This document shows, piece by piece, positions 1 to 8,160 of a stretch of DNA of 16,822 bases (positions within the stretch are counted from its first letter, which is position 1; each line of letters opens with the position of its first letter). The notes beneath the pieces were generated by a model. The model saw only the letters and a list, made by a program, of their open reading frames with translations. It was not told the DNA's origin and ran no database searches. The position numbers and the translations under genes are program-made. The DNA is taken from assembly GCA_021780935.1 (NCBI GenBank), contig JAJXXT010000125.1, forward strand, positions 1 through 16,822, read 5' to 3'. This stretch comes from Pseudomonadota bacterium. Its GTDB lineage: Bacteria > Pseudomonadota > Alphaproteobacteria > Acetobacterales > Acetobacteraceae.

Positions 1-1
1 C

Positions 2-979
2 CTTGCCGCCGCGATGGTGCTGTTCGCCGCCCGAGGCGTGGCGCTGGCGCAGACCAGTTTCACCGTCCACGAGACCCGGATCACCGACGAGAAGGCGGTG
101 TTCGCCACCGTGGAGAGCCCGAACCTCGTACCCGCGCGCACCCGGATCGGCGGCACCATCGCGAGCCTCACCGTCCGCCAGGGCGACACGGTGAAGGCCG
201 GCCAGGTCATCGCCGTGGTCGCCGACGAGAAGCTGATCCTGCAGGTCCGCGCGCTCGACGCGCAGATCGCCGGCCTGCAATCGACCCTCGCCCAGGCCAG
301 GATCGACCTCGGCCGCGCCGAGACGCTCTTTCGCCAGGGTGCCGGGCCGCGCGCCGCCGCCGACCAGGCGCGTACCGCCGTCAACGTCGCCGAGGCGGCG
401 CTGCGTTCGGCGATCGAGCAGCGCGCCTCGGCCCAGCAGAACCTGAACGAGGGCCAGGTCCTCGCCCCGGTCGACGGGCGCGTCATCACCGTGCCGCTGA
501 CCGCCGGCTCGGTGGTGCTGAACGGCGACACCGTGGCCACCATCGGCGAGGAACCATTTCTGCTGCGCCTGCAGATCCCCGAGGAGCACGCGCTGTTCCT
601 GCACGCCGGCGACACCGTGCGCATCGCCGCCCGCCAGCTCGGCGCCAGGGTCGGCACCACCGGCACCATCACCCTGGTCTATCCGCAGATCGTCGCCGGG
701 CGTGTCGTTGCCGATGCGAAAGTGGCCGATCTCGGCAATTATTTTGTCGGCGACCGCGTGCTGGTCTGGATCAGCGCCGGCACCCGCCCGGGCTTCGTCA
801 TTCCCGCGGGCTTCGTCGAAACCCGTTACGGCCTCGACTATGTCCGCCGGCGTGATGCCGCGGGCCAGGTCGTCACCACCCCCGTCCAGCGCGGCCTGCC
901 GCACCCCAGCGCCGCGCTGCCGGACGGGCTCGAGATCCTCTCCGGCGTGCATGACGGCGACGTCCTCCTGCATCCCTGA
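2..979 (+). CDS. RND efflux periplasmic adaptor subunit (5' partial)
   Basis: This is the membrane-fusion (HlyD/AcrA-type) adaptor that links an RND inner-membrane pump to an outer-membrane channel. The first in-frame ATG is at 14, but the frame is open to the left edge and the residues before and after it (LAAAMVLFAARGVALAQ) form one hydrophobic signal peptide with a plausible cut after ALA. The true start is therefore probably outside the window. Counting from position 14, a lipoyl/barrel-sandwich half (GGTIASLTVRQGDTVKAGQV) lies near residues 47-67. An Ala/Gln-rich alpha-hairpin follows at about 72-145, then the second lipoyl half (VLAPVDGRVITVPLTAGSVV) and a beta-barrel domain. The RND permease starts 29 bp downstream on the same strand, so the two are very likely co-transcribed. 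No outer-membrane factor gene is visible; it may lie to the left. The substrate cannot be told from the sequence. Confidence 0.88.
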   Translation, partial: LAAAMVLFAARGVALAQTSFTVHETRITDEKAVFATVESPNLVPARTRIGGTIASLTVRQGDTVKAGQVIAVVADEKLILQVRALDAQIAGLQSTLAQARIDLGRAETLFRQGAGPRAAADQARTAVNVAEAALRSAIEQRASAQQNLNEGQVLAPVDGRVITVPLTAGSVVLNGDTVATIGEEPFLLRLQIPEEHALFLHAGDTVRIAARQLGARVGTTGTITLVYPQIVAGRVVADAKVADLGNYFVGDRVLVWISAGTRPGFVIPAGFVETRYGLDYVRRRDAAGQVVTTPVQRGLPHPSAALPDGLEILSGVHDGDVLLHP

Positions 980-1008
980 AAACGGCCCCGCATGAAACGC
1001 GAACGCGC

Positions 1009-4000
1009 ATGAAACTGGGAATCTCGGGGCGGCTGACGCGCGCCTCGATCCGCTCGCCGCTCACGCCGCTGTTCCTGCTCGCGGCGCTGGCCGCCGGCAT
1101 GGTCGCGCTGCTGACCATCCCGCGCGAGGAGGATCCGCAGATCAGCGTGCCCATGGTCGACATCATGGTCGCCGCCAACGGCCTGCGCGCGCCGGACGCG
1201 GCGGAGCTGGTCACCAAGCCGCTCGAGGCGATCGTCAAGGCGATCCCCGGCGTCGAGCATGTCTACAGCCAGACCCAGGACGACCAGGTCGAGGTCACCG
1301 CGCGCTTCGTCGTCGGCACCAACGAGGACGATGCGGTGCTGCGTGTCGACGACAAGATCAACGCCAATCTCGACAAGATCCCGCTCGGCATCCCGCGGCC
1401 GCTGATCGTCGGCCACGGCATCAACGACGTCGCCATCGTCACCCTCACCCTCTCGCCCCAGCCCGCCGCCGCCGCGCACTGGAACGCGCAGAGCCTCTAC
1501 GACCTCGCCGGCAAGGTCCGCTCCGAGCTGATCAAGGTCGACAATGTCGGCACCACCTACCTCGTCGGCACCGGCCCCGAGGAGATCCGCGTCGAGCCCG
1601 ATCCCGAAAAACTGATGCTCTACGGCGTCACCCTGCAGCAGTTGATCGCCAAGGTGCAGGGCGCGAACAACGAATTCGTTGCCGGCTCGGTGCGCGACGC
1701 CGGCCGCCAGCGTGTCCTCGCCGCCGGCCAGACGCTGTTCGGCGTGCCCGATATCGGCCTGCTGCTCCTGACCACGCGCGACGGCCGCCCGGTCTATGTG
1801 CGCGACGTCGCCAAGGTGGTCATCGCCGCCGGCACCACCGAAAGCAGTGTCTGGAACATCACCCCGCCGGCAAAGGCCGCCGGCGCGCATGCCGCCAGCA
1901 CCGCCCCGGGGGCCGCACCGGCGCCCTGGAACCGGGTGCCCGCCGTCACCATCGCGCTGGCCAAGCGCGCCAGCACCAACGCGGTGGTCGTCGCCGACAG
2001 CATCCTGCGCCGCGTCGCGCTGCTGCAGCGCCCGGGCGGGCTGATCCCGCACGACGTGCGGGTCCAGGTGACGCGCGACTACGGCCGCTCCGCCAACGAC
2101 AAGGCGAACGAGCTGCTGTTTCATCTCGGGCTGGCAACGGTCAGCATCGTCGTGCTGATCGCGTTCGCGGTCGGCTGGCGCGAGGCGGTGGTCACGCTGG
2201 TGGTGATCCCCACCACCATCCTGCTCACCATCTTCGCCTCCAAGCTGATGGGCTACACCATCAACCGCGTCAGCCTGTTCGCGCTGATCTTCTCCATCGG
2301 CATCCTGGTGGACGATGCCATCGTCGTCGTCGAGAACATCGCCCGCCACTGGCGCATGGCCGATGGCCGCCCGCGCATGGCCGCCGCCATCGAGGCGGTG
2401 GCGGAGGTCGGCAACCCGACCGTGGTCGCCACCCTGACGGTGATCGCGGCCCTGCTGCCGATGCTCTTCGTCTCCGGCCTGATGGGCCCCTACATGGCGC
2501 CGATCCCGGCCAACGCCTCGGCGGCGATGCTGTTCTCCTTCTTCGTCGCCATGGTCGTCGCCCCCTGGCTGCTGTGCAAGCTGCACCCCGAGCGCGCCGC
2601 GCCGTCGGCCGCCGCCCGCGCCGCCGAGGCCGAATTCCTCGAAATCACGACGCCCGGCATCGAGGCCGACCTCAGCCATCACGGCGAGGGCCGGCTCGGG
2701 CAGATCTACCGCGCCGTTGCCGGGCCGGTGCTGCGTACCCGTGCCCGCGCCTGGACCTTCCTGATCCTGGTGGCGGTCGCCATGCTCGCCGCCTGCTTCA
2801 TGTTCTACACCGAGGCGGTGACGGTGAAGCTGTTGCCGTTCGACAACAAATCCACCCTCGCCGTGGAAGTGAACCTGCCCGAGGGCAGCACGCTCGAGGA
2901 TACCGAGCGCACCCTGTTTGCCGCCGCGCGCATCGCCCGCCAGATCCCGGAGGTGCGCTCGATACAGGCCTATGCCGGCACCGCCGCCCCCTACGACTTC
3001 AACGGCCTGGTGCGTCACTACTACATGCGCCAGACTCCGGAGGACGGCGACCTGCAGGTCGATCTCGCCGACAAGGCACAGCGCAGCCGCGAGAGCCACG
3101 CCATCGCCATCGACCTGCGTCATCGCCTCGCCGGGCTCGCGCTGCCGAAGGGCGCGACGATCCAGGTCGTCGAGGTGCCGCCCGGGCCGCCGGTGCTCGC
3201 GACCCTGCTCGCCGAGATCTACGGCCCGACCGAAGCGAGCCGGCTGGCCGTGGCGCGCGAGGTCAAGAAGCTGTTCAAGTCCGTCCCCTACATCGTCGAC
3301 GTGACGGATTCCTGGGGCCATCCGCGCCCGCGCCTGCGCATCTCGATCGACCAGGACCGGCTGGAATATTTCGGTGTCGAGCAGGCCGACGTCTACAGCA
3401 CGATCCAGGCCCTGTTCGGCGGCGTGCCGGTCGGCTACTCGCACCGCGGCGCCGGGCGCGACCCGATCGAGATCCGCGTCGGCCTGCCCAAGCGCGACCT
3501 CACCTGGAACCAGCGCCTCGCCTCGACCCCGGTACCCGCCAACACGCTGCCCGGCAGCAGCGCGGTGGTCGAACTCGGCCAGGTCGTCCATGCCCACACC
3601 GAGCTCGGCTCGCGCGTGCTGTTCCGCCGCGACGGCCACTACGCCGACATGGTGATGGGCGAGCTCGCCGGTGAGTTCGAGGCGCCGATCTACGGCATGC
3701 TCGCCGTCGACAAGGCCATCGCCCATCACGACTGGGGCAAGCTGCCTCGCCCGGTGGTGAGCTTTCGCGGCCAGCCGAGGGACGAGACTCACCCGACCCT
3801 GCTCTGGGACGGCGAATGGGAGATCACCTACGTCACCTTCCGCGACATGGGGGCCGCGTTCGGCATCGCCCTGCTCGGCATCTACATCCTCGTCGTCGCC
3901 CAGTTCGGCAGCTTCCGGCTGCCGCTGGTGATCCTGACGCCGATTCCGCTGACGCTGATCGGCATCGTGCCCGGCCACTGGCTGTTCGGCGCGCCCTTCA

Positions 4001-4326
4001 CCGCTACCTCGATGATCGGCTTCATCGCGCTCGCCGGCATCATCGTGCGCAACTCGATCCTGCTGGTGGATTTCGTCCGCCACGGCGGCGGTGCGGGCAA
4101 GACGCTGCGCGAGGTCCTGCTCGACGCCGGCGCCATCCGCTTCCGCCCGATCCTGCTGACCGCCCTCTCGGCGATGATCGGCGCGGCGACGATCCTGACC
4201 GACCCGATCTTTCAGGGCCTGGCGATCTCGCTGCTATTCGGCCTCGCCTCCTCGACGCTGCTCACCGTGCTCGTCATCCCCGCGATCTACGTCGTCCTGC
4301 GCGATCCCGACCAGCGCATGGGCTGA
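1009..4326 (+). CDS. RND efflux transporter permease subunit (AcrB-like)
   Basis: This is a proton-driven inner-membrane RND pump of 1105 residues, slightly longer than the usual 1020-1060. It begins with the cytoplasmic helix and TM1 (SPLTPLFLLAALAAGMVALL), followed by the first porter loop with a QTQDDQVEVTARF segment. TM4 carries the paired acidic proton-relay residues D435 and D436 in GILVDDAIVVVENI. TM10 reads GIIVRNSILLVDFV, with Arg1014 where AcrB has its relay Lys; Asn1015 is conserved. An Ala/Pro-rich stretch at about residues 286-308 lengthens the first periplasmic loop. The second loop contains GLVRHYYMRQ. The ATG at 1009 was chosen because the nearby ATG at 992 runs into a stop after six codons. 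The adaptor gene lies just upstream, making a pump operon. Its substrate is unknown; the neighbouring metal ATPase hints at metals, but that gene is on the other strand and this is only a suggestion. Confidence 0.93.
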   Translation: MKLGISGRLTRASIRSPLTPLFLLAALAAGMVALLTIPREEDPQISVPMVDIMVAANGLRAPDAAELVTKPLEAIVKAIPGVEHVYSQTQDDQVEVTARFVVGTNEDDAVLRVDDKINANLDKIPLGIPRPLIVGHGINDVAIVTLTLSPQPAAAAHWNAQSLYDLAGKVRSELIKVDNVGTTYLVGTGPEEIRVEPDPEKLMLYGVTLQQLIAKVQGANNEFVAGSVRDAGRQRVLAAGQTLFGVPDIGLLLLTTRDGRPVYVRDVAKVVIAAGTTESSVWNITPPAKAAGAHAASTAPGAAPAPWNRVPAVTIALAKRASTNAVVVADSILRRVALLQRPGGLIPHDVRVQVTRDYGRSANDKANELLFHLGLATVSIVVLIAFAVGWREAVVTLVVIPTTILLTIFASKLMGYTINRVSLFALIFSIGILVDDAIVVVENIARHWRMADGRPRMAAAIEAVAEVGNPTVVATLTVIAALLPMLFVSGLMGPYMAPIPANASAAMLFSFFVAMVVAPWLLCKLHPERAAPSAAARAAEAEFLEITTPGIEADLSHHGEGRLGQIYRAVAGPVLRTRARAWTFLILVAVAMLAACFMFYTEAVTVKLLPFDNKSTLAVEVNLPEGSTLEDTERTLFAAARIARQIPEVRSIQAYAGTAAPYDFNGLVRHYYMRQTPEDGDLQVDLADKAQRSRESHAIAIDLRHRLAGLALPKGATIQVVEVPPGPPVLATLLAEIYGPTEASRLAVAREVKKLFKSVPYIVDVTDSWGHPRPRLRISIDQDRLEYFGVEQADVYSTIQALFGGVPVGYSHRGAGRDPIEIRVGLPKRDLTWNQRLASTPVPANTLPGSSAVVELGQVVHAHTELGSRVLFRRDGHYADMVMGELAGEFEAPIYGMLAVDKAIAHHDWGKLPRPVVSFRGQPRDETHPTLLWDGEWEITYVTFRDMGAAFGIALLGIYILVVAQFGSFRLPLVILTPIPLTLIGIVPGHWLFGAPFTATSMIGFIALAGIIVRNSILLVDFVRHGGGAGKTLREVLLDAGAIRFRPILLTALSAMIGAATILTDPIFQGLAISLLFGLASSTLLTVLVIPAIYVVLRDPDQRMG

Positions 4327-4339
4327 GGCCCCGCCTCAG
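4323..4339. terminator. Hairpin holding both convergent stop codons; possible bidirectional terminator
   Basis: The sequence CTGAGGC-CCC-GCCTCAG forms a perfect 7-bp stem with a 3-base loop. The TGA of the RND permease (4324-4326) and the reverse-strand TGA of the metal ATPase (4338-4336) occupy the two arms. There is no T-tract on either side, so it is not a classical intrinsic terminator. Termination is an inference from its place between two convergent genes only 9 bp apart. Confidence 0.35.
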
Positions 4340-6675
4340 GGTTCGAGAAACGCCGCGTAGATGTCTTCTTCCTGCGCGGTATGGATGCGCACGATCTGCA
4401 GCAGCGATTCGATCAGCCGCTGTGCGTCGCGTACCAGGTAGCGGTCCGCCGACGGCCCTTCCGGCGCCGCCCGGTCCGCCGTGGTGTCCGTCGCCGGTAA
4501 GTCCGTCGTCCGGAAGTTTTGGGCCAGCCGGTCGAGCTGGCGGGCGAGGTGCAGGATCTCGCGGTGCGCGCGGCTCACCGCGGCGAGGCTCACGGCCTCG
4601 GCGCGCCGCGCCGCGGCCAGGGAATGGATCGCGCCCTCGTCGGCGCGCTCATGCGCCACCACGGTCTCGTGCACCAGCGCGTTGGCCTCGCCGATCAGCG
4701 CCGCCGCCCGCGCCTCGGGCGCGTCGTCCAGCGCGTCGGCGATGGCGCGCAACTTGTCCAGACTGAGCGCCAGCGCCGCGTGGTCGCGCCACAGCTCGCG
4801 CCCGGAGCTCTCGCCGATCGTCGCTTGCCGCCGCCGCCGCACCGGCTGCAGCGCCCGCAGCGCGTTGAGGATCACCAGGACGTCGATCACCTCCTGCACG
4901 ATCGCCGCCGGCACCGGCGCGAGGCGGCCCGCGGCCGCCGCCAGCATCGCCAGCCCCGACAGCCCCATGCCGGCGACGATGCTCTGCATCGCGATGCGCC
5001 GGGCCCGCTGCGCGATCAGGATCGCCTCGCCGACACGGTCGAGCGAGTCGGCGAGGATCACCGCGTCCGCCGCCTCGGAGGAGGCACTGGCGCCGCGCGC
5101 GCCGAGCGCGATCCCGACATCCGCCGCCGCCAGCGCAGGCGCGTCGTTGATGCCGTCGCCCACCATCGCCGTCTGCTGGCGCTGCTGTTCGTAGCGCACC
5201 GCATCGACCTTGTCGGCGGGCAGCCGGTCCGCCAGCACCTGGTCGAGGTCGAGCGCCGCGCCGATCGTCTCCGCCGTCTCCGCCCGGTCGCCGGTCACCA
5301 TCAGCACCCGCCCGACGCCCGCCTCGCGCAGGGTGCGGATCGCCCGCGGCGCCTCCGGGCGCAGCTCGTCGGCGAGCAGCAGCGCGCCGGCCGGCCGTTC
5401 GTCCACCGCAACGAACACGATCAGCGCCGAGCGCCATGAGGCGCGGCGCAGCGCGCGCAGCGCCCAACCCGCCTGCCGCGCGTCGGGTGCGATCATCGCC
5501 GCCGCCCCCGCCGTGACCCGGCGCCCGCCGATGCTGCCGCTGAGCCCGGTGCCCAGCGTCTCGCGCACCTCCTGCGGCAGCTCCAGCGCCAGCCCGCGCT
5601 CGCGCGCGCTCTGCACGATGACGTCGGCGACGACGTGGTGCGAGGCCTGCTCCAGCGAGGCCGCGAGCCGCAGCACCTCGGCGGCGTCCTCGCCCGGCGC
5701 GGTTTCGATCGACAGCAGCCGCGCCCCACCCATCGTCAGCGTGCCGGTCTTGTCGAACAGCACCGTGCGCACCCGCGCCAGCGCCTCCAGCACGCCGCCG
5801 CCCTTGACCAGGATGCCGCGCCACGCCGCCTGCGCCACCCCGGCGATGAAGGCGACGGGGGCGGCGAGAATGAGCGGGCAGGGGGTCGCCGCGACGAACA
5901 CCGCGAGGGCCCGCTGCGGGTCGCCCGACACCAGCCACGCCACGAACGCCACCAGCGCGGTCGCCGGCAGGAACACGAGCGCGAAACGATCCGCGAGCCG
6001 CACCAGCGGCGCCTTCGTCGCCTGCGCCGCCGCCACCATCTTCACGATCCCGGCATAGGTGCTGTCGGCGGCAAGCGCGGTCGCCCGCAGGTCGAAGGCC
6101 TGGCCCGCGTTCACCGCCCCGCTCGCGACCGGGCTGCCGCGCCCGCGCACCACCGCGATCGCCTCGCCGGTCAGCGTCGATTCATCGACCACCGCCTGCT
6201 CGCTCGCGACCACGCCATCGACCGGAACGACCTCACCCGCGCGCACCAGCAGCCGCTCGCCCACCGCCACCGCCTCGACCGGCACATCGGCGATGGCGCC
6301 GTCGCCATAGCGGTGCGCCAGCCGCGGCGCCCGGTCGGCGAGCGCGCGCAGGTTCTGCTCCGCGCGCCCCACCGCCACGTCCTCGAGCGTGCTGCCGCCG
6401 GCATACATCAGCGCCACCACCGCGCCCGCCAGCGGCTCGCCGAGCAGCACCGCGCCGGTCATCGACAGCAGCGCGATGATATCGACGCCGAGCCGCCCCG
6501 CGAGCAGGTCGCGCACGATGGCGAACAGCAGCCCCGCCGCCACCGGCAGCGTCGTCAGCGTCCACAGCAGCCCGGCGAGCCCGGCCCGCCCGGTGGCGTG
6601 CGCGACCAGTCCCGCCGCCAGCCCGACGACGGCAAGCGCGATCAGCGCGCGATGCAGGATCCGATCGGAAACCAA
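4336..6675 (-). CDS. P1B-5-type metal-transporting P-type ATPase with C-terminal hemerythrin-like domain
   Basis: This is an integral-membrane transition-metal ATPase of 779 residues. It has no N-terminal Cys-rich metal-binding domain and starts almost directly with transmembrane helices. P-type hallmarks are all present: actuator TGE (169-171), the membrane metal site TPCP (264-267), phosphorylation motif DKTGT with D308, TGD (461-463) and hinge GDGINDAP (507-514). The last membrane region reads QEVIDVLVILNALRAL. The usual SEHP-type nucleotide-domain motif is altered to SHHVVA (345-350). Residues about 630-779 form a hemerythrin-like four-helix domain with H669, H675/E676, H704, H709, H765 and E769/D771 as likely di-iron ligands. 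TPCP plus a C-terminal hemerythrin domain is the described P1B-5 architecture, reported for Ni/Fe/Co export. The TTG at 6675-6673 was chosen because GGAGG lies 4 nt upstream and the protein then begins at the first hydrophobic segment; a GTG at 6735 is an alternative. The gene converges on the RND permease and diverges from the dehydrogenase gene. Confidence 0.88.
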   Translation of the reverse strand: MVSDRILHRALIALAVVGLAAGLVAHATGRAGLAGLLWTLTTLPVAAGLLFAIVRDLLAGRLGVDIIALLSMTGAVLLGEPLAGAVVALMYAGGSTLEDVAVGRAEQNLRALADRAPRLAHRYGDGAIADVPVEAVAVGERLLVRAGEVVPVDGVVASEQAVVDESTLTGEAIAVVRGRGSPVASGAVNAGQAFDLRATALAADSTYAGIVKMVAAAQATKAPLVRLADRFALVFLPATALVAFVAWLVSGDPQRALAVFVAATPCPLILAAPVAFIAGVAQAAWRGILVKGGGVLEALARVRTVLFDKTGTLTMGGARLLSIETAPGEDAAEVLRLAASLEQASHHVVADVIVQSARERGLALELPQEVRETLGTGLSGSIGGRRVTAGAAAMIAPDARQAGWALRALRRASWRSALIVFVAVDERPAGALLLADELRPEAPRAIRTLREAGVGRVLMVTGDRAETAETIGAALDLDQVLADRLPADKVDAVRYEQQRQQTAMVGDGINDAPALAAADVGIALGARGASASSEAADAVILADSLDRVGEAILIAQRARRIAMQSIVAGMGLSGLAMLAAAAGRLAPVPAAIVQEVIDVLVILNALRALQPVRRRRQATIGESSGRELWRDHAALALSLDKLRAIADALDDAPEARAAALIGEANALVHETVVAHERADEGAIHSLAAARRAEAVSLAAVSRAHREILHLARQLDRLAQNFRTTDLPATDTTADRAAPEGPSADRYLVRDAQRLIESLLQIVRIHTAQEEDIYAAFLEP

Positions 6676-6891
6676 GCCCCCTCCACGACCGCCGCGACGA
6701 TAGCCGTGCCGGGGCCGGTGCCATCCATGAACCACAGCGAGCAACAGCGTCGCGCCGGCGCGGCCGCCACCGGTGCGCGATTGTCTCCCGCCGGAGGCTG
6801 CGCTACGCCCGCACGCGACACAAGGTCCGCCGGCAGCGTCGCGCCCCAACCGAGTTCGTCCCAACCGAGTTCGTCCCGACCGGAGTTCGTC
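6676..6891. other. Divergent intergenic region between metal ATPase and dehydrogenase
   Basis: This 216-bp stretch separates the starts of two divergent genes. I see no clear -35/-10 pair, riboswitch or RNA gene. Open frames cross it on both strands, but their translations are low-complexity. The only obvious structure is the tandem repeat at its right end, listed separately. If the ATPase uses the GTG at 6735, or the dehydrogenase the in-frame ATG at 6727, the gap would shrink or vanish. Confidence 0.5.
6846..6891 (+). repeat. Tandem 15-bp repeat, three units, abutting a TTG start
   Basis: CCAACCGAGTTCGTC occurs twice in perfect tandem (6846-6860 and 6861-6875). A third, 16-bp unit (6876-6891) reads CCGACCGGAGTTCGTC, with one substitution and one inserted G. 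The array ends at the base before the TTG start of the dehydrogenase at 6892. Confidence 0.85.
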
Positions 6892-6894
6892 TTG
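6882..6894 (+). promoter_or_regulatory. Shine-Dalgarno GGAG and TTG start of the dehydrogenase, formed within the third repeat unit
   Basis: GGAG at 6882-6885 stands 6 nt before the TTG at 6892. The inserted G in the third repeat unit turns CCGAG into CCGGAG and so creates the ribosome-binding site that the first two units lack. This site decides the start: downstream of it the protein begins directly with the FAD-binding strand (AEQSVAVIGAGIVG). Upstream in-frame sequence is Ser/Pro/Gln-rich and unlike the family. Confidence 0.6.
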
Positions 6895-8160
6895 GCAGAA
6901 CAAAGCGTCGCGGTGATCGGCGCCGGCATCGTCGGCCTCGCCACCGCCTGGCACCTGCACCGCGACGGCCATCGCGTCGTGGTCCTCGACCCCGCGCCGG
7001 AGGGCGACAAGGCCTCCTTCGGCAACGCCGGCGGCATCGCCACGACCGAAATCGTGCCCGCCTCGGTTCCCGGCCTGGTCTGGAAGGTGCCGCGCTGGCT
7101 GCTCGATCCGCTCGGCCCGCTGGCGATCCGCCCGGCCTACGCGCCGCGGCTGCTGCCGTGGCTGCGCGCCTTCCTCGCCGCCGGCCGCGCCGGCGAGGTG
7201 CCCCGCATCGCCGCCGCCCTCGCCGCGCTCAACGCCGGCGTCGAGGCCGACCTGCTGGCGCTGCTGGCGGCGACCGGCCTCACGGGCGAGCTGCACCGCC
7301 TCGGCGCGCTCACCGTCTACGCGAGCGAGGCGTCGCGCCGGCGCGACGCGGCCGAATGGTCGCTCAAGCGCGCCCACGGCGTCGTCGCCGAGGAGCTCGG
7401 CGGCGCCGAGGCGCGCGCGCTCGAGCCGGCGCTCGGCCCGGCGGTCGCCTGCGCCGTCTTCACCCCGCAATGGTGCCACGTCAACGATCCGAAACGATTG
7501 ACCGACGCCCTGCGCGAATGGCTCCTGCGCGCCGGCGTCGTGATCCGCGCCGGGCGTGTCGTCGCGATCGCGCCGCAGGGCGAAGCCGATATCCGCCTCG
7601 CGCTGGAAGGCGGCGAGACGCTGCGCTTCGGCAACGTCGTCGTCGCCGCCGGCGCCTGGTCGGGCCGCCTCGCCCGCGGTCTCGGCGAGCGCGTGCTGCT
7701 CGAGAGCGAGCGCGGCTACAACACCACCGTCGCCGACCCCGGCGTCGTGCTGCGCCGCGAGGTCATCTTCGCCGAGCGCAAATTCGTCGCCACCCCGCTC
7801 AGCATCGGCCTGCGCATCGGCGGCGCGGCGGAGTTCGGCGGCCTCGACGCCCCGGCCAACCCCAGGCGCGCGCAGGCCCTGGCGCGGCTCGCCCGGATCT
7901 ACCTCCCCGGCCTCCGGACCGAGGGCGGCGTCGCCTGGGCGGGCCATCGCCCGGCGACGCCCGACAGCCTCCCCGTGATCGGCCCCTCGGTGCGCCACCG
8001 CAACGTCTTCTACGCCTTCGGCCACGGCCATCTCGGCCTCACCCAGGCGGCGACGACCGGCCGCCTGATCGCCGACCTCTTGGCCCGCCGCGAGCCGCCC
8101 ATCGACCTCGCGCCCTATGCCATCGCCCGTTTCCAGCGCCGTGCCGGGAGCCGCCCATGA
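6892..8160 (+). CDS. FAD-dependent D-amino-acid (probably D-hydroxyproline) dehydrogenase, DadA-like
   Basis: This is a flavoprotein of the DAO/DadA family, 422 residues from the TTG start and of normal family length. The N-terminal dinucleotide-binding motif GAGIVG spans residues 10-15, with D33 at the end of the second strand. The family's GNAGG segment is at 44-48. Near the C-terminus, GHRPATPDSLPVIGPS is followed by the HGHLGLT signature (378-384). The stop overlaps the ATG of the hydroxyproline epimerase (ATGA at 8157-8160), so translation is probably coupled. From this pairing I infer oxidation of cis-4-hydroxy-D-proline, made by the epimerase, to pyrroline-4-hydroxy-2-carboxylate, as in known bacterial hydroxyproline operons. 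General D-amino-acid or D-proline dehydrogenase activity is the alternative. The later pathway enzymes (the deaminase and the 2-ketoglutarate semialdehyde dehydrogenase) are not in the window. An in-frame ATG at 6727 would add 55 low-complexity residues and was not chosen. Confidence 0.85.
   Translation: MAEQSVAVIGAGIVGLATAWHLHRDGHRVVVLDPAPEGDKASFGNAGGIATTEIVPASVPGLVWKVPRWLLDPLGPLAIRPAYAPRLLPWLRAFLAAGRAGEVPRIAAALAALNAGVEADLLALLAATGLTGELHRLGALTVYASEASRRRDAAEWSLKRAHGVVAEELGGAEARALEPALGPAVACAVFTPQWCHVNDPKRLTDALREWLLRAGVVIRAGRVVAIAPQGEADIRLALEGGETLRFGNVVVAAGAWSGRLARGLGERVLLESERGYNTTVADPGVVLRREVIFAERKFVATPLSIGLRIGGAAEFGGLDAPANPRRAQALARLARIYLPGLRTEGGVAWAGHRPATPDSLPVIGPSVRHRNVFYAFGHGHLGLTQAATTGRLIADLLARREPPIDLAPYAIARFQRRAGSRP

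Noticed and set aside
838..4083. Open frame of 1081 codons on the minus strand opposite the RND pump
   Set aside because: The translation is rich in His, Asp, Arg, Gln and Gly with no domain, and the plus strand encodes a full RND permease. It is a GC-driven shadow.
5635..6891. Long N-terminal extension of the dehydrogenase frame
   Set aside because: The extension lies antisense to the metal ATPase and is His/Arg-rich filler. A Shine-Dalgarno and TTG at 6882-6894 place the start at the FAD-binding motif.
6676..8031. Long N-terminal extension of the metal ATPase frame
   Set aside because: It is antisense to the dehydrogenase and low in complexity. The ATPase membrane region begins just after the TTG at 6675.
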